A stretch of 64,000 nt of DNA from Oryzias latipes (GCF_002234675.1 NC_019867.2:1816001-1880000); one strand, 5' to 3'. Numbered from the stretch's first letter, positions 45,401 through 56,387 are shown. Translations and numbers: made by a program. The notes: generated by a model from the letters alone, not told the origin.

Positions 45401-48400
45401 ATTGCATGTTTGCTCGGCTCATCGTCAGCGAAAACCGCCTGGGTGTGAACACAAAAAACGTGGCGAAAAACGCTGGCGAATAACGCCTGGCGAATATTCG
45501 TCCCGGTGTGTACGGGCCTTCACACTTACCAACACACACACAAAAAAACTCACACTCACCAACACACAAAGCAACTTCACATACCAACACACACACAAAC
45601 TCACACGTTCACACACTGATAGCGCCAACCTATAACTTGAAGAAGTCATGTGACGTTTAATGCCTTGCCCAAAGACACTTTGGCACAAAAGGCAGGAATC
45701 AAACCTCCAATCCTCAGATCAGAGGTCAACCACTCTACGTCTGCACCACCTGTGTTTGTGTATATGAGTGTCTATATGCGTTGTGTGTGTGTGTGTGTTG
45801 GTGAGTGTGTGTTGGTGAGTGTAAGTTGCTATGTGTGTGTGTTTGTGTGTGTGTGTGTGGATGCGCTCTGGGCCTTCAAACAAGGTAGAAGAGTGCTACA
45901 AACCATTTAGCAGATACACACAGACACAACACAAATACACACGTGTCTTTGAATGATATGAGTAAATAACTACCACATATGGGGGGGGGGGGGGGGTGTG
46001 ACTTATACGACTTTTTCGTATTTATTTTGCATTTTTTTGTGACTTGTAGTCAAAACTTGAACTGCAGAGGATATACATAAATCTAAAGGGAACGTCCTCA
46101 CCGTGGTTTGTCACCAGATCTTGGACCTGCTGTGGAGCGACCCCATGACCCAAAACGGCTGCAAACCCAACGAGGTGCGGGGCGGGGGCTGCTACTGGGG
46201 GCCTGACATCACCGAGGACTTCCTGAACAGACACAACATGCAGCTCATCATCCGCTCCCACGAGTGCAAGCAGGAGGGTTACGAATTCTGCCACAACCGC
46301 AGGGTCAGTGACCCCCCCGGGAGACGTTTGGGGGGAGGGGTTTCCTTTGCACTCGCTGCATCACTGTTCTCTCCTCTCCGCTGTAGGTCCTCACTCTATT
46401 CTCTGCCTCCAACTACTACGACGTGGGGAGCAACCGGGGGGCCTACGTCAAGATGGGTCCGGACCTGGAGCCTTACGTGATTCAGTACCAGGCCAGCAGC
46501 ATGACCAGGGAGCTCACCGCCAAACAAAGGTGGGGGTCCCCAACCGCGGTGCGCAGCGTTCCCCTGAAAGTGCAGTGGCGGTTTCACACAGACTTAGTTG
46601 TTTTTTTTTTACAAGCGCTGAGCTGCCACCCCCCCCCCCCCTTTTAAGTTTTCCGCCCCGGGCAATTGCCCGTATGGCCCGGGCCTAAAACAGCTACTTA
46701 CTCCACGCCCAAATGCCCTATCGGGTCAACAATGAGGGTGGCCCGCACTCAACAGCAGGGGTGTTAAATAGATTAATTGAATCCAAAAGTTTTGCACGGA
46801 AAGGCAACAAAATCGGACTCAATCTTCCCAGTTTCAGCTCAGGTAGCTCCAGAACGGTGACTGTGTACGAGAACTGGGCTGAGTGACTCCTCCCACCTGG
46901 CGTTCCAAACAGGAAGTGGCTCCAAAAAGCCAAAATCTCACACACCCCTAAAAACATAAACAATTGTTAACATAAACAGCCTGTGGGATTTTGGGGGTAC
47001 TTCCTGTTTGGAATGCCAGGGAGGAGGGGTCACACAGTCCAGCTCTCAGATACAGTCGATGGTTCCGAATCATCAGCCAGAAAACGCACAAACAGCTGTA
47101 GAATGGCCTGAAATTTACTCAGGAAAACTCAGAACTCAGAAAACTGAAACTTTGGTCATTTTTTAAAATTGTCGACTCTTACTTTGAAATAAAAGCGTGA
47201 AATAGGAATCAAGAATCCCATTTAAACATGTTAAATTTGACATGACAGAGCCAGGAAGAACAAACAAATGCAGATATTTTCAGACAGCATTGCCTGTTCT
47301 TTTGAAAAATGTTCTAGGAACTTCTAGAGTGTGGCTCTGCATTCAGGAGGGAATAAAATCTCTTTTGTTTGCTGGCTGGAGGACGGCTTTTATCTGATAT
47401 GAACAATCCTCATCTCTGAAGTGAATCAGAAAACTTTTTAGAGATTTTGAAAACAGATCCACAGCAGAACAGTGCATGTTTGGTCTTTAAGCCCCATAAT
47501 GATGGCACACACTTTATCTAAGAGCTGAAGCGCTGATAATGACGCAGCCGTCTTAAACCCGGCGCTGAACGTCACCAAACCAACGTTTTCTAACCTGCTG
47601 TTTTTTTTGTCCAGCATCGGGCGCACGGAGCGCTCCGCCCTCAAAGTCCTGCGGGAGCAGCTGTTTGCGCACAAATCTGACCTCATCTGTGCCTTCAGGG
47701 GGTTCGACACGGAGAACGCAGGTGGGTGGAGCCTGGAAATGGGTGGAGCTTTGGTCAGGTCAGACGGCTCCTGTTCTTCCCTTCCCTTTTCTCTCTGGGA
47801 GCACTTTGTTCTCAGGACATCTGAGAACAAAGTTCATGAAAGCATCTCAGAGTTTCACCGAAATGCCAGCTGGCTCCTCTTTGTTTGGTTTTGGGTGCAG
47901 CAGATCTGCTGTCCCACAAAGGAAAGAAAATCTCCCTTTAGAGAATTTGTTCTGATGCCCAGAAGAAAGGTTTTGTTCTTTATTGGAACCACGCAGAGTT
48001 CTTTTCTTCCCGTCCATGTGCAGAAGAACAGAACCTCTTCCTGTTCTGCAGGGTTGGTGTCCCTCAGCGACTGGGCCTGCGCCGTGGAGAGCGTCATGCA
48101 TCTCAACCTGCCCTGGAGGATGCTCCGCTGCCAGCTGGTCACCTGCAAGGGCAGCGACGGCATGATCGACTACAACGCCTGGTTCCACGAGCTCGCCATC
48201 AAGGGGCCGAACACAGACGTAAGAAGCGGCGGGGGTCGGGGTCGATGGCCGTGATGGAGGACACGCCGTCGTGTGTTCCATGTTCAGAGGTTCTCCTCGG
48301 GTTTGGTGGAAGGAGGAGGAGAAAATATCAGTTCAGACTGAAACAGTCCTGCACATGTAAAAAAAACCAACAAAACAAATATTACAATTCATTTATGAAA

Positions 48401-49558
48401 AGAAACTGAATCGTGGCCGTCCGTCAGGAGTCTCTCCTTTCTCTGTCTTGCAGCATATTGAGCAGACGCTGCTGGAAACGCTGTACCGCCACCGCTCCAC
48501 GCTGGAGACCATCTTCAGGATCGTAGACACAGACAACTCAGGTACAAGGGCCGCTGGTGGAAGGAAAAGCTGCAGCAGGTGGAGGGTTAACATTATCGCC
48601 TCACAGCAGGAAAGGGTGTGGTTCAAATCCCGGCTGTGTGGAGTTTGCATGCATGGCAGGCTGCATAGGTTCATTGAGGTCTCTAACTAAATCAGGGGTC
48701 CCTAAATCAGGCCTCGAGGGCCGGTGTCCTGCTGGCTTTCCAGAAACCCTGCCTTACTTGCTGCTGATTACCTGGATCAGGTGTGTTTAGCCAATAAGGA
48801 GCTTCAATGGCAGGTTGGTTGAAAAACATGTTGGACACCGGCCCTTGAGGCCTGGACTTGGGGTCTAAATGATACCTAGAGGTGTGCATGTGAGTGTGTG
48901 GCCCTACATTCAGGGTGTGTCCCACCTTCACCAGCAGTAGCTAGGATAGGCTCCAGCAACCCCTTGACCCCGAAAGGGATTCTGAAAACAGACGGATGGA
49001 TTTCAGAGGTGTTTGTGGAGCAGTAACCCCTCCAGGGTCCATCCTACCTTCTCCCTGGTAGGTTTCAGAATCCTCCTCCCACTTTGGGTAGAAGGAAGAG
49101 GCGTTAAATACCGGAGCCGGCTCTGAACGAGGCATATGGCACAGAGGAGGCGTGAGGAGTCTGCCGTTTCCTGAGCTCAGCCTTTAAGCCACCTCCAGCG
49201 TGTGAACGGCGCCGTGGCCTCCTGAGTTCCAGATGAGGATTAACCCACTGATCTACTGCCACGCCCCCAGCTGCAGTCAACACACGCTCCTCTTCATCCT
49301 CCAGGTTTCATCTCCATGGAGGACTTCCGGCAGACCTGGAAGCTGCTGAGCGTCTACCTGAAGATGGAGATCACGGATGAGGCCATCTCTGACCTGGCGG
49401 TCACCATAGACAGCAACCAAGACGGCAGCATCGACATCGACGAGTTCATGGAGGCCTTCCGGCTGACGGACAAGAAGAGCCGCCTGGAGAGGGGGCGGAG
49501 CATGTTCATGGGCACGGCCACCGACCTCACCAAACTGGACGAAGATCCCAACATCTGA
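36410..49558 (+). CDS. ppef2: Ser/Thr protein phosphatase with EF-hands 2 (PPEF2/RdgC)
   Basis: Sixteen exons in phase give 737 residues (human PPEF2 is about 750): 36410-36461, 37947-38074, 38155-38209, 38294-38469, 39620-39737, 40222-40268, 41186-41352, 41455-41491, 42993-43142, 43213-43551, 46118-46303, 46387-46529, 47615-47721, 48052-48218, 48454-48541 and 49305-49558. Starts MGCGVSKS, an N-myristoylation (and probable Cys3 palmitoylation) signal. An IQ motif ([15 protein letters not shown]) for calmodulin follows. The PPP catalytic core has [25 protein letters not shown], and [12 protein letters not shown] with FSASNYY. It is split by a 113-residue Ser/Arg-rich insert encoded by 43213-43551. 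At least two EF-hand loops follow ([13 protein letters not shown] and [13 protein letters not shown]). RdgC/PPEF enzymes act in sensory neurons and photoreceptors, where fly RdgC dephosphorylates rhodopsin. The 38469/38470 donor is GC rather than GT. Confidence 0.95.
36811..36860 (+). pseudogene. short Tc1 transposase relic
   Basis: ATGAAACACGGTGGTGGAAG codes [11 protein letters not shown], the KHGGGS.MVWG block of Tc1 transposases, then a stop. Only this block is recognisable. It lies in ppef2 intron 1. Confidence 0.5.
37001..37021. repeat. poly(C) run of 21 bases
   Basis: An uninterrupted C tract in ppef2 intron 1. It is probably length-variable and prone to assembly error. Confidence 0.9.
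38695..38960. repeat. GC-rich interspersed repeat, copy 1 (inverted copy at 53555-53860)
   Basis: Shared blocks with the reverse complement of 53.5-53.9 kb include GCGGCCTGACTGTT, GTCCTACGG, AGATCACGTGCACACCC and CCGTACGACAGCAT. No reading frame. It lies in the ppef2 intron after exon 38294-38469, right behind the unusual GC donor. Confidence 0.6.
40415..41097 (-). mobile_element. possible solo LTR
   Basis: On the minus strand it starts TGTAGGCAGG and carries near its end an AATAAAAAGACACATTTTATTC block, like an LTR polyadenylation region, then GTGCCTACC. No internal retroviral genes and no clear target duplication. It lies in the ppef2 intron between exons 40222-40268 and 41186-41352. Confidence 0.3.
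42310..42640. repeat. degenerate AAATCAAA-type simple repeat
   Basis: Repeated AATCAAATCAAAGCAAAACATC-like units (CAAA/TCAAA) over about 330 bases in the ppef2 intron before exon 42993-43142. Low complexity, non-coding. Confidence 0.7.
44997..45870. repeat. CA/GT-rich microsatellite cluster, interrupted by a MITE-like insert
   Basis: CA-rich arrays with ACACTCACC variants occupy 44997-45215 and 45525-45612. Between them is a unique-sequence insert (45216-45524; AACGCTGGCGAATAACGCC, GGTGTGTACGGGCCTTCACAC). A SINE head (minus) lies at 45655-45750 and a GT array at 45783-45866. All are within the long ppef2 intron before exon 46118-46303. Confidence 0.75.
45981..45996. repeat. poly(G) run of 16 bases
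   Basis: Uninterrupted G tract about 120 bases upstream of ppef2 exon 46118-46303. Confidence 0.9.
46596..46700. repeat. interspersed repeat, second copy of the 7500-7685 sequence
   Basis: CCGCCCCGGGCAATTGCCCGTATGGCC then GGGCCTAAAACAGCTAC match the repeat near 7.6 kb. A palindromic segment (GGGCAATTGCCC) is present. It lies in the ppef2 intron following exon 46387-46529. Confidence 0.45.
46884..47041. repeat. inverted repeat pair in a ppef2 intron
   Basis: GACTCCTCCCACCTGGCGTTCCAAACAGGAAGT (46891-46920 region) pairs with ACTTCCTGTTTGGAATGCCA...GAGGAGGGGTCAC (47000-47035 region). The loop is about 80 bases. Probably the ends of a small MITE. Confidence 0.5.
48575..48990. repeat. fish interspersed repeat split by a MITE
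   Basis: The outer repeat begins with a head containing GCCTCACAGCAGGAAAGG, GGTTCAAATCCCGGCTG and GTGGAGTTTGCATG. It resumes at about 48866 with GTGTGCATGTGAG, GGATAGGCTCCAGCAACCCC and GACCCCGAAAGGGAT, ending in ACGGATGGAT. A separate element with CAGGGGTCCC..GCCTCGAGGGCCGGTGTCC ends (48693-48864) interrupts it. Lies in the last ppef2 intron. Confidence 0.65.
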
Positions 49559-49899
49559 AAGGAGGGAACAGGTGGGGCCGACGGCAGCCGGGTGCGGGCG
49601 AGCTGTCACGGTGATGCAAACGGCGACGCGGGATGCTGCGCGGATCACAAAGGATTATGGGAAGGAGTCTGTGGACAGAGAAAGTGTGGAAAAAACACTT
49701 GAAAGACTTTTTTTATTTAGAGAAGAGAAAAAGTCCTCATGCAGGCTTTGAAAATGTGGGATGTTTTCGCACCAAAATCTGCCACGCACAAAAAAAACCA
49801 AGCTGTTTGTGAGGAAACTTTTAGCCTGCGGGTGACAATTTCTCTCAAATGTTTTCTTCTCGTCAAGCACTGACCAAATGTCAGGGTTGACCTAGTTTT

Positions 49900-49905
49900 A
49901 ATAAA
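49900..49905 (+). terminator. ppef2 polyadenylation signal (AATAAA)
   Basis: AATAAA stands 342 bases after the ppef2 stop codon and is the first such hexamer. This gives a short 3' UTR. Confidence 0.6.
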
Positions 49906-50156
49906 TACACAATAGTTCAGAGAAACTCTAAATGTAATCCTTTTTTTTTAAGACTAACCTAATAATTTCTATTATCACAATTAACAGAGTACGGTCATGA
50001 AGTGTTTCACCAAAAAAAGTATTTTTTAAAACCCAAATGTGTTTTTTTATTTTTATGTTTTTGCTGTCAAAAAGAAACATTAAAAGAAACTTTGTGCACA
50101 AGTTTGCACAAAATAATGAAGACATTTAGTTTCACGTTTGACATGTCGGTCTTAAA

Positions 50157-50159
50157 TAT

Positions 50160-50221
<62 letters not shown>

Positions 50222-50346
50222 ATATATATATATATGTATGTATATATATATATATATGTATGTATATATATATATATATATGTATGTATATATATATATA
50301 TATATATGTATGTATATATATATATATATGTATGTATATATATATG

Positions 50347-50441
<95 letters not shown>

Positions 50442-50442
50442 G

Positions 50443-50491
<49 letters not shown>

Positions 50492-50507
50492 GTATATATA
50501 TATGTAT
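50157..50507. repeat. 350-bp TA/TATG microsatellite
   Basis: An almost pure (TA)n array broken by regularly spaced GTATG steps. The reading frames it generates (YIYIYI) are artefacts. It directly abuts a hAT-like MITE at 50508. Confidence 0.95.
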
Positions 50508-50870
50508 GGCACTCGCCATTTTCTAGAATCTAGTGCCCTGGAATTTTCCCAGAAGTCCCTACGACAAACCACCGTGCATTGATGCTCGCTAGATTGGCAA
50601 ATATAGACCACAATGCATTGCGTTTGAACAACTTTTGCGACCAGAAATGTATTTAAATCTGTTTTTTTTAATCATCAGAACACGGTAGATTCATAAATAT
50701 ATTGTAAAACGCTCCCTCTGTGAAATCGATAACATCATATTGACTGTTTACTAAATCACAGTAGTGAGCGTGGCATCGGATTGCTTTTAAAATCCAGGGC
50801 ACTAACATGGAGCCGCACTTTATAGATTTTAGTGGTCAGGGGTGAGAATTCAGACACCGCCTATACGTCT
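50508..50870. mobile_element. hAT-like MITE, copy 1 of 3
   Basis: Starts with TAGTGCCCTGGAATTTTCCC and ends with CAGGGCACTAACATGG, TTTAGTGGTC and GAATTCAGACACCGCC, the pattern of a common fish hAT MITE. Core GCTCGCTAGATTGGCAAATATAGACC and CAATGCATTGCGTTTG recurs at 54.6 and 63.9 kb. Confidence 0.65.
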
Positions 50871-51904
50871 CAGAAAAGCCTCACAAGCAGAAACATCGAG
50901 TCAGGAAATCAAATTCTGCATGCTATTGAGGTTTACTTATTAAACTGCAAAAATTAAAATAACTTTTTAGAATGTTATATTGACAGAGTTTTAGGGGCAG
51001 TTTACAAGCAATTTTTTTTAAATTACGACTTTAAAGTCCTAAATTTACGTGAAAAAAAGTCCTAACTATTTAATTACGGGGATAAAGATGTAAATTTACG
51101 ACTTTAAAACATGTAAATTCACAAGAAAAAAGACAGAACCTGACGAGAAAAATCCCAGAAGTTGTCTGTTTATCGCAGCCGTCCTCGAAGGTAAAAGACG
51201 TGGAGCGTTTAAGAAGTTTTATTTTTGGAAATGTTTCAAAAACAAAGAAATTCTGAATTCTGATTCTTGTTAGTTTAGCCGGCTTTCCATGTTTCAGTGT
51301 AAGTAATATAAAATAAAACAAAGAGCTCTCGTAAATTTACGACTTCTTTCTTCTTGGTGCCTCTAAAACTCTGTCGTATGTTATTGATTCCACTTCCCTG
51401 TTATGGGATCAAAAACATTCTAAAAAAGTGGATTGAGTTTTATTTTTGATAAATGAGTGTCAGTGTGCGTCCCGATGTTCTGGGACTACATGTGTGTATT
51501 CGCCTGTGACGCCTTTTTGACCGTTTGTCAACAAAAAAAAACGTTGTATTCAAAACAGACATGCTAAACGTAAATTTAAATGTTGAAATCATATTTTTTA
51601 ACTGTGAACAAAGTATTAATTTTTGCACAATTTGGTTTTTATACATTTGTTATTGAAAGTGATCTTATCCCATATTTTGATTTTGTTTTTTCAGCCTTTG
51701 GTTTTAGTGCAGGTCTAGTTTTTATTTGACAGCTGAACGTCACTGTTCCCCACTCAAACGGTTTTCCTCTGTGAGTTATTCACTTAAACAAAAAGATGAG
51801 CGTGACGCCAACACTTTACAGAAAATGACCTTCATTTACTGAAACCAGAGCTTGTCTGTGCCTTTGCTGTGGAAGTAAATTCAGATACAGGCGAGAGGAA
51901 GTCT

Positions 51905-53108
51905 TATGGAGAGAAATTAGACTCAGTCAGATTTGTGCGTGCGTAATTCTTGATTTGTGCGTAAATTAGGATTTGTGTATGCATATTCTTGCTTTGAGCG
52001 TGCGTAAATTAGGATTTGTGCATAAATTTGGATTTGTGCGTGATTTGTTACTCACATAATACGTTTTAAGTATAAGTTAAAAAAATATAAAATGAAAAAT
52101 ATACAAAATGTAATTTACGTATGCACAAATTAAGATTACAACAGCTTGAAACTACTTACACACACACATCTTTGAAAAACACGCATGAATCCCTTGTTAC
52201 GCACACACGAAGAAAGTTACGCACGGATCTACCGTGAGACTGTTTTCACGTCTCACAAATTCGTCTGTGAGTGCTGCGTTTAAATACCAGTGGAATGCTT
52301 GGTCATTAGACTTTTCCTATCAGCCTTCCCTTCTAAACGTATTTCCTTCAGTGGGTGTAGCAGGGCTTAAAAAAACTTTAAAGGAAAATAAAAATTATTA
52401 TCTGAGAATATGACGTTCACTTTTAAACGCTAATATATATATTAAAAGTATATTATTCTCCGAGACACCGAATTGATACAAAATGCGTAATAGGAACGAC
52501 CAGTAGGGGGCACTGTTTTTTTTCTTCCGGAAAAATCAAAGGCAGTCAGACTGAGAGTCACGGGAAGAATGGCGGCCCATCTCGGTGGTCAGCGCCCCGA
52601 AGTAAGTAGCCTCTATGTTCAACACTAACATCTACTGTCTTCATGTATTGATTGAGTCATTGTCTGGATACGTTTGGAAGGGAAGGCTGATAGAAAAATT
52701 CTAATGACCAAGCATTCCACTGGTATTTAAACGCAGCACTCACAGACGAATTTGTGAGAAGTGAAAACAGTCTCACGGTAGATCCGTGCGTAACTTTGGC
52801 TTCGTGTGTGTGTAACAAGGGATTCGTGCGTGTTTTTTAAAGATGTGTGTGTGTAAGTAGTTTCAAGCTGTTGTAATATTAATTTGTGCATACGTAAATT
52901 GCATTTTGTATTTTTTTCATTTTATATTTTTTTTAACTTATACACAAAACGTATTATGTGAGTAACATATCACGCACAAATCCCAATGTATGCACAAATC
53001 CTAATTTACGCACGCACAAAGCAAGAATATGCATACACAAATCCTAATTTACGCACAAATCAAGAATTACGCACGCACAAATCTGACTGAGTCTAATTTC
53101 TCTCCATA
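51905..53108. mobile_element. 1.2-kb foldback element with 430-bp inverted arms and exon-like loop
   Basis: The ends TATGGAGAGAAATTAGACTC and its reverse complement are flanked by AAGTCT on both sides (51899-51904 and 53109-53114). The left arm 51905-52333 and right arm 52678-53108 are near-identical inverted copies, rich in ATTTGTGCGTAAATTAGG units. The 344-bp loop contains an ETS-like CTTCCGG, an ATGGCGGCC start and a strong GTAAGT donor. No transposase, so the element is non-autonomous. Confidence 0.88.
52500..52601 (+). promoter_or_regulatory. promoter/first-exon-like segment in the foldback loop
   Basis: CTTCCGG (52524-52530) lies 38 bases upstream of ATG (52569) in a good start context (GGGAAGAATGG). 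Eleven codons, MAAHLGGQRPE, end exactly at GAA|GTAAGT (52601/52602). The GC-rich start region stands out from the AT-rich arms. It could be a captured host first exon, or a real gene start that the repeat has surrounded. No downstream partner exon was found in the window. Confidence 0.4.
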
Positions 53109-53160
53109 AAGTCTGCTCTGATGGCGTTTGTGGCGCCGCCAAGACGTTCCGCCTCACTGT

Positions 53161-53361
53161 AACCCTTGTGCTCTCCTAGGTACTTTAACATTGGGAGTTG
53201 GGTCATCTAGACCCACTAGACAGTGCTCTGAACCTTTTGTCTTCAATGATTTGTGATCTTCACTGGTGTCCATGGATTACATGAAATCTTTCCACCTTTG
53301 TCATGGTAGGGAGAACACGTCACTGGAAGGGGGGGGTCATCTAAGATAGCACAAGGGTTAA
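53161..53361. mobile_element. TTAA-type MITE, near-complete copy
   Basis: Begins AACCCTTGTGCTCTCC and ends AAGATAGCACAAGGGTTAA. The internal part (TGATTTGTGATCTTCACTGG and GTCCATGGATTACATGAAATC) matches copies at 5.5 and 7.0 kb. Inserted 50 bases beyond the foldback element. Confidence 0.65.
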
Positions 53362-53554
53362 CCAAAACAAAGAACTTCTCACTTTATCCTTGTCAGTCAA
53401 CAAAATAGATCTTTCAGATCACAAATCTTTAAAAAGCGTCCTAGTTATTTGTTCTGTAAAGGTTCTGGTTGAGTCTTAGTCATTTGCATCCAAATGGCGG
53501 CTTGATCCAAACGGGTTCTGCAGGTTTTTGGGTTGGCTGCATCACAGGTGTGTC

Positions 53555-53860
53555 TTGCAGTTCCCTGAAGGCTCGTACGGCCACCGCGAGGGACGTGATG
53601 AAAACGGAACGTACCGTTGTTGTGCGCTTAAGTGTATCCTGAAGCGTTTGCACGGATAATGAAAGTCGCACACATGCTGTCGTACGGTGTGCTCGTGCCT
53701 CACTAGGCGTCAGAAAGGTGCGAGCAGTGGCGATGCTGCGTGCACAGGGTGTGCACGTGATCCGTAGGTGCCCGTAGGACATTCTACACAAACGACACGA
53801 CGATTGTCTGATTTCCTCATTTCCAACAGTCAGGCAGCAGTGAAGAGCGTCCACGTATCA
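53555..53860. repeat. GC-rich interspersed repeat, copy 2 (inverted relative to 38695-38960)
   Basis: Its reverse complement shares TGCCTGACTGTT, GTCCTACGG, ATCACGTGCACACCC and CCGTACGACAGCAT with the copy at 38.7 kb. Internal CGTACGG palindromes are present. No coding potential. Confidence 0.6.
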
Positions 53861-54587
53861 CGTGGACAGCACTGACGGGATCCTTGTGCAGTCTGCAGGA
53901 AAAATCTGGACGACACGCCTTTTTTTTCTCTCCTGAAGTTAGAGACGTGTTTCTGGTGATGCCATGTTTGAAGTTTCAACATCTGATGCAGAACTGGGTC
54001 CTTATTTGTGCTTTCAGAGGCATTAATGGAAGCATCCCGACAGATAACATCTTGATTTCAGTAAACGTTAGACAAACAAACCTTTGGGAAAACATGAGTG
54101 AGTCTGTCATTACATTATCACTAAACTTAATTGACTTAAATCGAGTCGCCAGCAGGTGGCGTAAGATCCACGTTTGGGCAGCTTTCCAGCACATTTCTAT
54201 GGAACATCTGTGTCTGGTTTGTGTTTGACTTGGAATAAAACTCAAAAGAAAAGCTGTGTTTGGATTAAAACCCACCCTAATATGAACAGGATTGGTTTCT
54301 GCTCCTTATCTCTGACGGGTCCGTCTTCTGGGAGGTCGAGACGTCTGGATTGTGTCACACAGCAGAAATGCTTCAGAGCAAACGTCTGTGATGGAACATG
54401 AAGAAGCAGAGGAACATCCTGGGGTTTCATGGAAAGAAGATCAAAGACTTGGATGCTGCTGGGCCGAGTTCATCTACTTGGATTTTTTTTTTAGACCCAA
54501 TCTGAAGTCTGAAAGCATCTGGCAGTTTGTTTCTGCCGGATAAGTGAAAGTGAAGCCGACTGAAGGAAGCTAAACTGTTCAACTAAA

Positions 54588-54950
54588 ACTCAATATAGTG
54601 CTGTCTGAATCTACAATTCCAAAATCCAGAGCCCTAGATAGAGATTTCCCAGAATTCTCTGTGAAAAACCTGTGTGCATCGATGCTCACTAGATTGGCAA
54701 AGATAGACCCCAATGCATTGCGTTTGACCAATTTTAACCAAATAAAGTATTTCAATGTTTTTCTTTTTAATAAACCGTCAGCATTTTATTCTTCAGAACT
54801 CAGTAGACTCATAAATAATCGTCACAAAACGCTCACATCAATTAGATTTTAACTTTGTGAAATCAAAAAGTTGTGAGCATGAGAACTGGACTTTTTTAAG
54901 TGGTTAGAGGTGAAGGAAGGAATTCGGACGGAGCCTGAGTGTAGATCTCA
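54588..54950. mobile_element. hAT-like MITE, copy 2 of 3
   Basis: Shares TGCTCACTAGATTGGCAAAGATAGACC and CAATGCATTGCGTTTGACC, and the downstream TCATAAATA..AAAACGCTC and GAATTCGGAC end, with the copy at 50.5 kb. Divergence is clearly higher than for copy 1. Confidence 0.6.
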
Positions 54951-55019
54951 GCTTACTTAGGTCAGAGGTCACGATCCGACCGTCAGAAAGAGACTTCTAC
55001 GGCAGGTTTTCTTCTACTT

Positions 55020-55165
55020 TGAGCGACAAGAACACAGAGGAACGTCTGGACTAATGTGGGACTTTCTTAAAAAGTTGTGTCTTCGTTTGTGTCTCACCAT
55101 GGTAATCAAACATGGTGGGGGGAGTGTGATGGTCTGGAGCCAAACTAGACAATCTTCACTGCAAA
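55020..55165 (+). pseudogene. Tc1 transposase relic
   Basis: ATCAAACATGGTGGGGGGAG codes IKHGGGSVMVW, the conserved Tc1 block. The surrounding frame has stops. Confidence 0.5.
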
Positions 55166-56387
55166 ACCTTCAAATGTTACGAACAGTGCCGGTTACAGGT
55201 CTAGTTTAAAACACAATTACGGAACAGAGTAAAAGGATGAAAAAAATCAAAATAAATACTTTTTATTGACAAACAGACATTAATACTTTGGCCAATATTT
55301 CTGTAGTTCACTGACAAAAGATCATTTAAGGCCTTCATATACTCAAACTGGCACTGTTTTTGTCACAAGCTTAGAAATGTTTAAACCAACTCAAGAAACT
55401 CAAAGATCTTAAAACAGAAAGCTGGGAAAAACAACCAAAACTGCATCTCTATGGAAGCCCTGATCTCCTCAGACATCCTGTCTCCAGAGGAGTTCATGCA
55501 GATCCGCCTTGGTGGATGTTTGCACACCTGATTGTTTAAGCCCTTCCCTCCTGCTCCTCACTCTTCCAACGTAAAAAAATAAAAGCTCCTGGTTTTCTGG
55601 CCGCTCGTTCCTGTTGCTCAACTGAAAGCCTGACGTGTGGCGTGACGATCGTCTGTGATGAAACGTGTTCCCGTCATGACACGTGCATGTTAGCGTGCTC
55701 CGTCATGTCAGCACATGAAAACCTTTAGCAAACAGAGAACACGGAGCTGAAGGACTTTAACAAATCAGAAGATGTCTCTGCAGAGAAACTTTAAAAATAA
55801 ATTTCAGATTTTTTAGTTAAAAAAATCAACAAAGGTTTTATGACATTATGGTGATTATCTTGTATTAGCTTTAAAACCTTGGTTATAAGATCTCAATGTG
55901 AACACTACAAACCAAAAACCCCATTCATTTATTCACCAAACACACTGTAGTTGTTAGATTTTTAAACAGAAAATGTAAAAAATAAATGTCTCTGACTGGA
56001 ATAGATCTTTATGGGGTTTTTTACGGTGCTGGTGCTGTCACAGGTTTTGGTGGTAAAAAAAAATCACCAACCTTTTTTTACAGTGTACCTGTGATTCTGC
56101 GTTGATTCAGGAACTCCAACGCTCACCAGGAGTGGGACAACGGGGAGAGCGGTTACTTCCTGCTGGGGTGTTGCTGAATGCACAGATTTATGACGAATGG
56201 GGGGGTTTATTGCATGTAAAAAGCTCAATCATCACATCCTGTTATACGCTGATTTACCTGTTCTTGGCGTGGTTAACTCGTTTTCCGTGGTTTTAACATC
56301 CAAACACCAAAAGAACTCCAGCAGACGTCGTCCACCTCCGGTTTCCTGCATCTGAACAGCTTCCTGTTTACTCGGGGGGGTATCGCT

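Noticed and set aside
44903..45635. His/Thr-rich frames ([10 protein letters not shown])
   Set aside because: CA microsatellite translation.
50002..50611. Open frames of alternating Y and I
   Set aside because: Direct products of the TA microsatellite.
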